Shown: in pieces, positions 45,895 to 58,666 of the stretch
How positions within the stretch are numbered: position 1 is the stretch's first letter
Layout: the number at the start of each line of letters is the position of its first letter
Origin: Paragordius varius
Lineage: Eukaryota; Nematomorpha
Assembly (NCBI GenBank): GCA_964247055.1
Contig: OZ176057.1
Span: 3,224,001-3,288,000 of the forward strand
Reading direction: 5' to 3'
Length of the DNA: 64,000 nucleotides
Translations under genes and position numbers: made by a program
The notes under the pieces: model-generated
What the model was told of the DNA's origin: nothing
Database searches by the model: none
The model's input: only the letters and a program-made list of their open reading frames with translations

Positions 45895-46931
45895 GCGCAA
45901 TACTCTTAATTGATGGATGAATGGATTATATTTTTATTTTGTAATTGTGGTAACTAGAATTAATTGTGTTTTGGTTAAATAATAAAATATTCTTTAAGGT
46001 TGTAATACCAATTGACAAGATAATATCATCGGCACGGTACAAATTTGCAATTTGTTTTTTTTTATTTCAGGTCCAAAAATCGTTTTAAACGATTTCAATG
46101 TTAACCAAAACTTCTGTTTTAGCTATGTGGTGACCATGAGAACAAATGTGCTCAGCAAGGCCCGAATTTATTAGAGCGTAGTTGGGTATGCTCTTTTAAC
46201 CTTTGGTTTAGGATGCTACCTGTTTCTCCGACATAAACACCGTCACAGGGGCAGTAACGTTATAAATGCTGGTCCAGCGAGCTTAACAGATATGCGATTC
46301 CAGTTCTCTCCGATACAAAAACCACCTTAGTCAATCCTTTCAAGAAAAATGCTACCACGCCTAGCTTTTCAGCAGAATCCAAAATCATACCACTAAATAA
46401 TAATCAACTGAACAATTTGTTGGAATTTCTATCGAAAATATAACCACAAAAATCGGTCTTTTATTAAACATATTTAACATACGTACAACAATATATAAAC
46501 TAATGTCCAAACTTATTAATACCATAAAATATAAAGGCGCAATCCCGCGAAAAAAAGATCAGACGGTTGTAAAGTTACGTGCTCCTGTGGCGGTGTTTAC
46601 GTCGGAGTAGCACCATGGATCAAATGTTGAAAGAGCATACACAATACATACGCTCTAATAAAATCCGGACTTACTGAGCACATATGTTCTCAAGGTCACC
46701 ACAATCAAAACAGACGTTTTGGTAACATTGAAGATCGTTCAAAACGATTTATATATTAACCTCTTACAATAAAAAAATAAAATGCAAATCTCAACCGTGC
46801 CGATGGTATGGTCTTGAACATCTGGAATTACAACCTTAAATAATATTTTATGATTTAACCATATCACAATCAACTCTAGTTATTAAAATTACAATACAAC
46901 GATTGTAAAATTCACCCATTTATCAATTAAG
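45895..46931. mobile_element. Head-to-head Penelope-like element fragments
   Basis: Arms 45895-46265 and 46558-46931 are inverted repeats. Each encodes a decayed GIY-YIG endonuclease end: the minus strand of the left arm reads CPCDGVYVGETGSILNQRLK then EHICSHGHHI, and the plus strand of the right arm reads TCSCGGVYVG then LTEHICSQGHH. This is the C-terminal nuclease typical of Penelope-like retroelements. Reverse transcriptase sequence is not seen. Both arms have frameshifts and are dead. Confidence 0.7.
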
Positions 46932-47177
46932 GGTATTTACAACTAGTTTTTTTTCAGTAATGTTTACTGGTTTTTTTCACTGGTCATAAATACTTTTACC
47001 ACATATCACTCACTATCTATATTTTTTTAATTTTTTTTCTCAATCTTGAAAAAGGTTGTATATCGAAAATTAGATATCTCAAATAAATTAATAGAAAATC
47101 ATTTATATTCGTTTTTGCAAAAATGGATGAAAATTTACCCCATTCCCATATCATCCAATATTTTTTAAATATAATTT

Positions 47178-47761
47178 TTAACACTTCGATTCAAATTGGA
47201 GTATCTAAATACCCCAGACTAAATTTAAGTTAATAGTTTTAAAAAATTATTGAAGGAAACGGTCTGAAATTATATTTATGCTTCTATCCTAATAAAAATT
47301 ATATAAATATGCCAAAATATCTAAATAAAATTTTGTTTTGAAAAAAAAGTTCCATGTCAATACTTCAACGCCATTTTTATATTACAAAATTTTTTGTAAA
47401 ATATCGTCTTCATTTAGTGTTAAGGGTAAAATAAAAGCTAATTTTTTATTTAAATTATATCTAACATTGATATTAATAAATAAAGCGGTTTATTTTGTAT
47501 TATTTTTCAATTTACCATTGCACACATGTCACATTTACTAAAATTTTACCTTTCGGTTTTAGCTTAAAATAAGTAATATCAAATATTTCTGAATGAAATT
47601 TTTTATATATTTCATTTATTGATGTTATATAAAAACAAAATTTTGCCATAGTTTGGATTTCATCCAAATTTTTAAAGAATTTTTTTAAACAGGCCTGGGG
47701 TATTTAACTTCCCCAATTTGAATCGAAGGACTAAAATGAATGTGTTGTATCCAAGTGTTAA
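47178..47761. mobile_element. TTAA element copy F
   Basis: The 584-bp element has TTAA at both ends, in the same orientation as copy E, and is very close to it in sequence, suggesting recent spread. Confidence 0.85.
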
Positions 47762-47769
47762 TAAATATA

Positions 47770-49060
47770 TTATATCATCATAAATATATCTGCAATTTAT
47801 TCGTGTTATTTTTAATTTTGAAACAAACAAGTTTGTTAATATGAACGAATTCATAAAACTGTGTAGGTTTAAATGTAAATAACTAAATTAATTTAAAATC
47901 CATCTTATAACAATAAAGCTGTGTATCGCGCACTAAATGTAGCTTCACACTTGACAAAAAATTTTGACATTTTGAAAATTAAATATAAAGTACAAAAATA
48001 GTATAAAAAAATGGTCCAACACCTAAGAATTTTTTTTGAAGTTTTTCGAAAATTTTTGGGCTCGATTTAACATTAAAGTGATTTTCAAAATTAAAAGTTT
48101 TGGATATAGAGCCATGTATTTTATGTAATTCCAAAGAGCGCAAAAGACTCAACTTTCGAATGCTATTAGTCATTTAAATCAATCTGATGTAAAAGTTATT
48201 TGGGTTTATATGGTCAAATTTTTCAACTCTTAATATAAAATTTAAATAAATCTTGGAAAAAGCTTTTGTTTTTTCAAAAAAATTATCATTAATATAATTA
48301 TTTTAACTAGTGGGTACTATAGTGCATTTTATCTGAATTTTATTACACAATGGTTATAAAAGATCAATAATGCCTATTTTCATCCATTAGTTTAAAATTA
48401 TATCAATTAGGAATAACGCTCTCGATAGGTATTTGTATTTTCTCAAAGAAAAACATTTTATCATAAAAAATCAAAATACTATCTTAGGTAGAATTATAAT
48501 TTTTATTTCAGATTTACTGTTGAAATATAAAATATCAGAAAATTTAAAAATTCGAGAGGCTAAAAAATTTGTTGTCTAGTGTAATAAAAGCTGTATTATT
48601 TTTCCGAATAAAAAACAATTTATAATAATTTATAACACTTTTATACGCATTTACATGGCTATGGAAAACTTAAATTTTCACTTTTCTTATCTAAATATAT
48701 CATCAATCAATATTAACTTTAGTTTGGTAAAACAAATAAGACACATTGCCAAATATAATATGCAAAATAGTTTTTTAAAAATATCATGTGATTTAGTATT
48801 GCCCATATATTGCAAACTTTTATAATATTTTAAATGCTATATTTCCAAACATATTTGTAATCATCGCTTCGCATTTTTCCTAAATGCAGAAAAAAACCGA
48901 TCTAAAATATTAATAAATACTATATATATATATTCAGATGTTTAAATTATGCACATTGGTTGTCTTATTATACAAAATAAAATCAATCATTTACGGCAAT
49001 AATTATGTAAATAGATAAAAAAAACGTAAGACAAATATAGTTAACCTACTGTGATGTGCG
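47770..49060. other. Intergenic, no supported gene
   Basis: AT-rich sequence with no conserved frame or clear repeat. The 64-codon minus frame at 47979-48173 is not supported by any domain. Confidence 0.5.
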
Positions 49061-49071
49061 ACTCCTCGGGC

Positions 49072-49079
49072 TATATATA
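49072..49079 (+). promoter_or_regulatory. Possible TATA box of the APMAP-like gene
   Basis: TATATATA follows a GC-richer patch (GCGACTCCTCGGG) 183 bp before the start codon. TA runs are common in this DNA, so the call is weak. Confidence 0.3.
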
Positions 49080-49261
49080 CATGCAATAAAAACGTGTCGC
49101 AATAAGGTGACGTTTCGAACTGGTTCAATTTAGTTTTTAGACGTAAATGTAACTTGTTTGCTCTAGGTATCTCAAGGACAAATGGGAATATAAATTACCT
49201 TTGAAAGATTCATTCGTTTTTTTGAGTTTAATATTTTGTAATTTTTTTCCCGTTTTCAAAA

Positions 49262-52200
49262 ATGATATTTCTTTGCGTTTGTTGGCAACTTGTGTTGATT
49301 TGTCCAATTTTCAGGTATATAATTAGTATTAAAATATTTGATTAATTTATTGGTTATAAAATTAACAAAAATGTTTCGAATATAAATTTAATTTTTCCGC
49401 AAAAAAGCATGGGATTGGCCCCGAGACAAAATTTGTCAGGTGTAACGGAACCAAACAGGCTTCTAACATCAGCCGTACGTCATGATATGAGCGAGATTGG
49501 TGCTCCAGAATCTTTTGCTGTTTCAAATGGTTAGTTAAGTTGATGATTAATTTTATTGAAAATCACATATTTTTTATATTTATATGTTGTGTGGGATAAG
49601 GTATTATATAGTTATCTTGGCTTATTTATAATTATATTTGAATTATATATATATATATATATATACTAATCATCAGGTTATGCTATGCGCTAATTAAGAT
49701 ATATATTTTGATTATAAATCTTATTTATCACTACTGATGTCTTTATATAACATTTTAAGTCAATATAAAATGGAAACTTAAATTTAAAAATCTAGTTTTG
49801 GCATTTTAGTTTTAATAAAGGAAACTATGACTAGTTGTATCTTTATTAAGAGGCATATTATTTGATGTAAGGAATGTAAAACCAGTTGATATTTTACCTA
49901 TAAAAGCCATATTTATATTATAGATGCCCTTGAATAAACATCAAACTTTAAATATAAACGGTCATCAAGTCAGGTCAAACATAGATAAATATTTGTACTT
50001 ACATTTCATAAATATAATGCTGTCAAACCAAAGTGCGACATATTTGCCCTTGAAACATTTTGTATAAAATAATATAAACATAACCTCTTTCGTACCTATT
50101 CAAGGCAAGGTCAAATTTGGATAATATTTGTACACTTCTATAATTTTTATTAATTTGATTAGAGCGATGGCGCTTCTCTAGCGGACCGTAGAATTTGACG
50201 CGGTTTAACCCGTCAGTCCCCCGATCAAACTGTAGACTTGATATTAAAATTACAATAATTCACAATACGCTTATTCATATAGGCCGATTTATTTTTTGTT
50301 GTTCATTTTGCAAGACAAGTCAACATTATAATTGACAAATAAAATATTTAATTGTAAGATTGTAATTTAATAAAAAGAATTTTGTTTAGTGCCTGTGTTT
50401 ATTTGTTTTGGTTGTTGTCTGCTATTATTTTTGTCTGTTATTTGATATTTATATTCTAAAACTGTTATTTGAATTTTATTGAAGCGTTAAGTTTCAACAG
50501 ATTAAAAGAGTTTAACGGCCAATTTAAAATGTTTAAGATATCTAAAATGGAGCGTTGGACACTCTGGAAGTTTAATCAAAGTGACAATGGTATATGCCTG
50601 TCACACTGTTTGATCGGTCGATATATTTGGTCGTATCTAAATATTATAATTCGTTTTTAAATGAACATAAAAGTGTGCTTTCTTTGTGAAGACTAAACGC
50701 TTAAATTGGTTTACTTGACGGCTAAAATCTTATTGTTAATATAACTTAAAATAAATTATATCGTAACTTTTAAATTTTTCAATTTGCCTCTTTAACTTTA
50801 AATAACAAAAATTATTATAACACCTTCTATGTCAGCATATTGAGCCATGTATAAACCGTAATTTTTTATATAACTCAGCTAGCGCATTTTACTACATAAC
50901 AATGTTTTATTTTATAGCTTTCTCAACTGTAAAATTAAAAGAAATAAATTATTATGTATATTTTGCTTTTAATAATTGTAGGGAAAATATTAACAAGCAC
51001 TCAACTTGGCGTTTATGAAATATTTCCTTTTTCCGATCCCCCTAAAAAACCGCAATTCCTATTTCGCATGGGAGAAGAGCCCTGTGGTAATTTTATAAAA
51101 TTATTCTTGTATTTAAACTGTATTATCCACCTCTATAAAAATGATTTTAAAAAATCATATCATTCAGGTTCATTAGAAAATGAGACCACTTGCGGACGTC
51201 CCTTAGGGCTTACAGTGGATAGTCAGGGTCGCTTTTTAGTTGCCGATGCTTATCTTGGTATAAGTGCTTATGATTATGAAAGAAGTATGCTATATAAAAG
51301 TTGATTATAATTTTGTTACAATTTTAAGTTTTGATTGTTCCCCGTTAATTTAGAGATCAAGACATCCATCTTAAATAAAGCCTTTATGGTAAAACGAAAA
51401 TTAATGTTTTTGAATGGTTTAACGACCGATGATAGAGGACACATCTATTTCACTTCTTCCAGTTCCAAATGGGATCGTCGTGATTATCTTAAAGCTTTGA
51501 TCGAAGGCAAATCTGATGGAAAGTTATACATTTCATTTTTTTCATTAAATAAGACATGCCAATGAGGTGGGTTTTTAGCGGATTTCTTTGCGCGAAAATG
51601 CATAAATATTATTTGAAAGACATTTTTGTATCGTCTCCTCTCTTAATAAAACTTTTTATACTTATAAACTTAGAAGTATACCTTTTACCATTTGCAAAAA
51701 AAAATTTTTTCATAATTTTATATAGAGTGTTAATGTTCCATCCCACATTCCAGCTTTATCGTGTACTTATTAATGACCTTAATATTCCTAACGGAATACT
51801 GTTAACACCGAACGGAAGGCATTTATTGATATCAGAAACGGGCGGAGCCAGGATTTTAAAGTAAAAATTCCAAATTTGATTGTTTATTACCATATTTTTG
51901 GGAATATCATTCGATCATCTATTGTATGAGAAATAAATAATATTTGTCTGAATGTCCCCATCGTATATGACTCTTTTTTGTGGAAAAATATAATTTAATT
52001 CATTTTATTTAATTAAAATTAATATCCGTTTTGTTCAATAATGTCTTGTATTTGATATTATTTTACCCGTTTAAGAAATAATTAAATTTTTATTATTATT
52101 TGGCTCATTATAAGGACTCCAAAATGCCCAACTATTCGTGGGAAGATATCTCTAATTTTAAACGATTATAACTTAAAAACCGAAAACCTATATATAAATC

Positions 52201-54142
52201 AAAAATGCCGGATCACCATGAGCAAATTTGTTTAAAGCTTGTTTATTTTAAAAATTTCGATATAACGGTTCTATTGTTATTAAACTGGCTAATGCCAGTA
52301 AATATTCAAAATACCATTTACACTCCAAATTCACCCTTAAACAATTTAAATTCACCTCGAACAATTCAAATTTTTCCTAAAATAAATTATGTTTTTCAAA
52401 ATAAAAAATTGCCCAAATATATTATTATTTTTAGAAATGTTTATTCAAAAAAATATCACTGAAAGAAAACTAAGCCATAGAGATATATTTTATAATAATT
52501 TTGAGTTACATTAACCCGAAAACACATAATTTAATTGTTCTAGGGTCAATTTGAGCTGTAAATTATATGTTGGAGCAAATAATAATTTTGCTCAAAATTA
52601 ATAGGAGGTTAAAATGAGTGAATTAAATAAATGTATATAACAAATGTTGAAATTTGCAATGTTATTGTCCCATTTTTTAATAAATAATCATGGTTAAGCG
52701 TAAAGTTGAATGAATATTTTATAGATTTTCCCATGTTTATTCTAAAGAAGGAGATAACATAAATATATATAACTAAATTTCTTAATTATATTGTTTTAGA
52801 CTTCATTATAGCGACGCGTGCGGCCCTGTTTTTTTATAATTTAATTTAGTTACATCCGTATATATGCTATGAAATTACATTAAAGAGCAGTACAATAAGC
52901 CATATCTGTATTTAAAATGGCCAAACGAGTGGGTGTTTAATTCACATGTCATTAGCTATGAATGAGATTTTTTGTATTTATTCGTAACATACTAATTAAA
53001 AAACTGTATTTTTTCTCAACTATTTCATGAATAAAAACGAATAATCCCAACTGGCTAGACATGCATTTTAAATACTATGGCCTAAATAGCGGGGGCACAC
53101 TGTATTGTTATAATAATAATATCAATATGTTATAGGTACAATCTTAGAACGAAACAATTAAAAACTTTAATCGATTTACCCCTCATACCTGACAATATAA
53201 AGTTTAGCGATAAATCTGGGGATACGTTTTGGGTAACAGGTGCAGCTAGAAGAGATTTGGGAGCTTTTTCCTTCCTTGACACTATTCAACAATGTCCCGC
53301 TTCAACTGCTGAGCTTTTAAAGGTAATAATGTATAACTGTAAAAATATAAAGAGCGATAAAAAAATTTTTTGAAAATACAACCATACTTTTTCAAAACCC
53401 CTAATTGAGTTATTTTAATACAATTCTAATAAAATACATAATTCATTGTGTTCGAAATCTACATCTCTAATTCTAACTTTGCAATTTACAACAATAAGTT
53501 TTAAATAAAAAGTACAGCGGTTTTTTTGAACTAAATATTTGTCTTTATGTTTTTACGTTTTTTCCTCAATTTTTACTTTAAAATAAAGCAAAAACTGCAC
53601 CAAAACTTATCTCTTTTTAAAAAAAGTATTATTAATTAAAGGTATCATGTATAAGAATTATTTTGGAATCGAATAGAATAGAGTATTTTATAATAATATA
53701 ATTACTATAATTTATTTAAAGGATTTCGAAAAATGATAGTTATTTATTTTTATAAACCGTATATTAATAATTCAAAGGTGCTTTAATATTGGACTACCCT
53801 AGCGCTCCGAAAAATGGCTGAATCTAAAAATATATAAAATAATTATAAAGGCCGCGCACATTACTTAAAAACCCCAACTTAAAAATATTAAACAAAGTTT
53901 TATTTAAGGGAATTATGTATAAATAATTATTTGCATAGTTACCTCAAGGTGTTTTACTACCACCCTATGGTCTTATTCTTGAAATCAATTCTACGAATGG
54001 ACAAATCATACGATCAATGCACGATCCGGAAGCCAAAAAAGTGTTTGCCATCAGCGAAGCTTACCAATGGAATAACACACTTTTCCTTGGCTCTTATCAT
54101 AATCATTTTTATGCCACGTTAAATTTATCAACAAATTCATAA
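49262..54142 (+). CDS. Adipocyte plasma membrane-associated protein-like (strictosidine synthase family)
   Basis: Exons are 49262-49314, 49408-49529, 50982-51086, 51168-51299, 51354-51522, 51726-51860, 53136-53322 and 53939-54142 (368 aa; human APMAP is 416). The product should be a six-bladed beta-propeller anchored by an N-terminal hydrophobic stretch (residues 1-18). Landmarks in order are APESFAVSNGKILTSTQLG, MGEEPC, TTCGRPLGLTVDSQGRFLVA with ADAYLG, FTSSSSKWDRRDYL, NIPNGILLTPNGRHLLIS with ETGGARIL, LIPDNIKFS, and at the end IIRSMHDPE and LFLGSYHN. All match APMAP in order, and every junction keeps phase. Family members have been linked to esterase-like activity and membrane transport; the substrate is unknown. 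Intron 6 carries an R300 element. The loop before the last blade is shorter than in human APMAP. Confidence 0.92.
49530..50981. other. APMAP-like intron 2
   Basis: The 1.45-kb intron includes a short (TA)n run near 49647-49663. A GC-richer patch near 50163-50235 contains GCGGTTTAACCCG but no recognised RNA gene. The 63-codon frame at 50469-50660 has no support as a gene. Confidence 0.5.
52311..52569. mobile_element. R300 element in APMAP-like intron 6
   Basis: Starts ATACCATTTACACTCC with three TTCACCCTTAAACAATT-type units. The interior is shared with 15022-15321 and the right end is shortened. Confidence 0.65.
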
Positions 54143-55702
54143 TTATTATGTCTTTTCATAAAACACTTTAGCATATATTAGTAAGTATAAGTTGCTTGTT
54201 TTTCATTAATTTTTGCTGATAGCATTTATTTAGCAAGAGAAAAATTATCGGCTAAAATATTTCTACTATTATTAGCCAATAATAAAGCTCCTGGCTATAT
54301 ATATATACTCTCTGGCAATATTTAATGATAAACTTGTAATGTAGTATTCTTACCAATACTAAATTAATTAAATAAATATTTTATGTGCTATGTATTTATA
54401 TTCAATATGCCTTATTTTTAATAGCTTACAAGTGTTATTGTGAAATTAGTAGGGACTGAAACTTGGCGTTTATAGCCGTTAACTTAAGATCAAAGTTAGT
54501 CATTTATATTAAACCATAAACCCATTATATTTGGAACGAGTTTTAAATAACAATGAATTAGATTTGTCGTATTCTGTTGTGGGAATCGAAGGCAAAAAAC
54601 AAAGTAATCTAATTGGAGAGTCGACGGTCATAAAAAATTATATTGTTTAAAATATAAATATTGGAATTTCTAATGGTACTTTTGATTTGATCCTCACGAT
54701 TCAGGGAAAATACTACCACTATTTTGGTTAAAATACATACGAAATTTCGAAATATTAGCGCATATGTTAAATGTTTTTTTGGCAAGTAAAGGCTTCACAC
54801 CTAATCATTCTATCAATATATAATTAATAAAAGCAAATAATATGTTATTTAATATTTTTTATAACACTTAAAGGCTCTAATTTTTGGCCTATTTTTTTTT
54901 ATAAAAAAGATTTGATTTTTTTTTATATGATATATTATAGCACCATTTCAAAAGGATAATTTTATTATTAAATAAAAATTTGGTTAAATCATGTTTTATA
55001 ATATTTTTAGGCATGTTGGAAACGGTATAAAATCATACTTTCAATAATTTGCACTGCTTTTATTTTTTGTAATGAATAATATGTGATTTTTGTATTCTAT
55101 AAACCAATAATAAATTGTAACTTAAATATGAAATTTATCTTTAGGGCTATCATTTTAAACTAATTAACTATGAGAACCTTTTTCTGCTATATGTCATTTT
55201 AAATAGACCATATGTTATTTAACTGTATCTATTCACCGAGTGTTGAGGTGTCTTCCTCTCCTCCTAGCCTTAGCGCTATAATTATCCATTTTCAATATGG
55301 GTAGGACCATTGTGCTCAAACCGCGGCGCTAAAACTCTTATGGCCCTGTATTATTTATGAAATTTTTGGCCTACATATTTGCAGTATAAATATCTGCAAA
55401 ATTGCACCAAATAGCTTTGAAATAATTATCGATATTGTGGCCGTTGGGACAAAAAAATATTTTTTTATCCCTTCAAAATTTTTGTGTGATTACCACCCCA
55501 AGTCTATTAAACATCTTTTTTGTGTTATTGATTTTTGATGCCTACATCCATTTTTTCCATCATTTCTCTGTTACATCATCCAAACTTGATACCTTTTTAG
55601 ATGAAGAATACAAGTTAAGTGTTCAATTTTAATATAATAGAAAATTGGCTATAATATTAGAATCAAATATAATATTTATATGTTAAACAATAAAATATGA
55701 CA
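54143..55702. other. Intergenic with foldback-family fragments
   Basis: Bases 54660-55040 carry one arm of the foldback family (GGCATGTTGGAAACGGTATA near 55010). The rest shows no supported gene. Confidence 0.5.
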
Positions 55703-56246
55703 GTTATCGCTACGATTCAAATTGGGGAACTAAATACCCTAGACTAAATTTATGTTAAATTTTTTAAAAAAAATCAAATTTATGCGTTTACCCTAATAAA
55801 ATTATAGAAATATGCCAAAATATCTTAATAAAATGTTTTGGAAAAAAAAGTTTCATGTCAAACTACTTCGACGCCATTTTTATTTTAAAATATATGCAAA
55901 ATATTGTTTTTATTTACTTTTAAGGGTAAAATATAAGATAATTTTTAATTTAAATTACATCTAACATTGATAGAAATAGAAATAGCGGTTTCAATTTTAC
56001 CATTGCTAACATGTCACGTTCTTTAAAATTTTACCTCTCAGTTTAGCTTAAAATAAGTAATATTAATTATTTTTGAATAAAACTTTTTATATATTTCGGT
56101 TTATGAATGTTATATAAGTGCAAATTTGCCATGGTTTCGAATTCTTCCATATTTTTTAAAGAAATTAATTTTAAACAGGCCTGGGGTATCTAACTACCCC
56201 AATTTGGATCGAAGGACTTAAATGTATGTGTTGTATCCAAGTGTTA
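55703..56246. mobile_element. TTAA element copy G, diverged
   Basis: It has the full family interior, but both ends read TTAT instead of TTAA (GTTATCGCTACGATTC; AAGTGTTATC). Orientation as copies E and F. Confidence 0.75.
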
Positions 56247-56559
56247 TCTATACTTTACATATGAGCCGATTTAGACAGCTGATTTAAAAATTAATTCTTA
56301 AAAATTGCTGTTAATATAATTAATTATCATTTAATTTTTATACCAAAATATTTTTAATGCCAGAATTTTTAGTTATATGATTTAATAAAACCAAAAAAAT
56401 GGCCGGCCAAAAGGTTGTGATAAGTATATTAGATGTGGGCTCCCAAATTTCTAAATTGTTTTGTTCTTCTATAATGGGATAGTTTTTCTTAAAATAATTG
56501 CAAAGATGCTGGCAAGCGAGAGATGTTAAATATATGCTAAATTTTGATATCAAAAAATT

Positions 56560-57270
56560 TTCACAATGCATATTTAATCCAAAATTTAATTTTTAGCAAA
56601 TTTTGTTGAGCGTACTTCATACTCTTCTGAAGCTTGATAAAAACGGTAGTCTTGAGATATATATTTCGATGATGCTGAACATTTCTATCAGCTCAGAATT
56701 ATGATCTAAATGTTCATTATTCGAATTTGTATTGAATAAACACATTGAGTATAAGGATTCAACAAATTTTTAAGCAATATCTTTAAATTAAAATTCTAAA
56801 GCAATAGTATTTTTAATATCTTGAAGCGTTTTTATACATCTTCTATTATGCCAAAATATAGTAGGAAACGCGTCAACAAATTTTACTAAAATTTTCATTT
56901 TTTTTACCAAAATTCCAATACTAATTTTAGTTTATATCTTTAACATATATTTAACATTTTTGGCACGAAATAGGTCATTTTCGCATTTATTTTAAGAGAA
57001 CTAGCCCAAAGAGGAGGAAAAAAATTTGTGAGTTTCAGAGCCCACATCCTAAATTTTATTTTTTTTAAAAATTCATGTATTGCATGTAGTTTATGTTATA
57101 TTTTTGATTTTTAAATCGAAGCCTATATTTCACCAAAAAATTTTATTAAAGAAAATGTGCGCCTGGCCATTTCTGATATGGACTTACCACAAAAGCGTAA
57201 TATCTCTCCCTAAATTACTTCTAAGACCCAAAACCAAAAGCACTATTTTAACCCTGATACATTGTCCTAT
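56560..57270. repeat. Foldback-family copy
   Basis: GATAAAAACGGTA and GATGATGCTGAACATTTC near 56640-56690, and CCAAAACCAAAAGC with CCTGATACATTG near 57230-57260, are family signatures. The two ends are in inverted relation to those of 37265-38545. Confidence 0.5.
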
Positions 57271-58666
57271 CAGAATATAGATTTCATCAGCCTATTTTTG
57301 GGGATTCTTCCTTATTGGACCAACATCACACATATTTGATTATATAAAATCAAAAAGTCCTGGGAAAATTTGTTCCAAATGGTAATTAAGTGTTAATTTC
57401 CCCATCCTGGATTTACAGCGCCCATGCTTGGGTATCATACTTGCACAAAAACACTGTAAATATATCCTTAACCTTCAAATTTAAAATAATATAAAATCCC
57501 TAGAAAATATATTGATGAATACATCCGGATTCTCGTTTTATAAACATTGGTCAATTCACATTTTTTCAGCCAATTGGCAGTTTATGGGAAAAATAATCAA
57601 ATAACATACAACTTAGAACATAAAATTTTATGGATATCACACGCCAATATTAACAATTGGCTAACAATAATGTTTGACCAAAGATAAGGTGCATACTGTA
57701 TATAGACTTATAATTATTTAAAACTAAAAATATTAGATTCAGGTCTGAACAGATATTTTAAACCGAGTATTTGTCATACATATAGAGAGAATATTTCCCG
57801 TTCGTAGTCCTCAAATTAAAGATCATGAAAACTTTGAGTGATTTCAACAAACAAATTAAAATTTCATTTAACAAAATTATAATTAGCTTTTCTTTGAGGC
57901 GGTATTGCTCCCCCAGATGGATTTTATTTTAGTCTTTTTGACGCATGATATAATTTTATAAATGTAAAATTACGAATCCTCACCATTTTGATTGCAATTT
58001 TTATAGCCAATACAAAAGACAAATAATATAATGGCTAATATTGATTATTAAAAGCTTTAAAATTACATATTAGCAGAGTTAATATACATCGATTTCAATA
58101 TTTTATTGACTCATCAGATTATCCCAATTTTGTGATTTAGTAAGTGGCAAAAGGCAATTAAGCTTTAATACAAGATTGATAATTAGTAACAACACAACGT
58201 TTATGTTTAACTAGTGGGGCGCAAACTACTCCAAATTACATTAAAAAAAGATAATGATTTTTAATTTATAAAGCGCATTCTCGGTTTGTTAATATATTTT
58301 ATTAGTTAAATGATTATTAAAAAATTATTTAAAATAAATATTAACAATATACCTCAATATAAGAGGCTTTAATCATTTTTGATTTTTGGACATAAATATT
58401 AAGTTAATATTTTTTGCCTTTATCAGGCTATAAAGATATTTTTGGATAGAGTATTAGCATTGGCCAAAAACGTTATAAGCATAACGCGTGATATGGCGGA
58501 TTTTTAATATAAACAAGTATTAAAAAATTTATCACTCATATACACCAAATAGCAAATGTATTTTCCATCTCATATATTTTTATATACACTTAAGATATTT
58601 AATTACACTCGATTATTTACACAGTGTAGATTCAATCAGGTTATTTTTTATATTACATTAAACAAT
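57271..58666. other. Intergenic, no supported gene
   Basis: AT-rich DNA upstream of NPL4. No conserved coding sequence or named repeat was recognised. The NPL4 promoter should lie near its right end. Confidence 0.5.

Noticed and set aside
50163-50235. GC-richer patch with GCGGTTTAACCCG resembling a tRNA B box
   Set aside because: No A box at the right distance and no cloverleaf that I could form.
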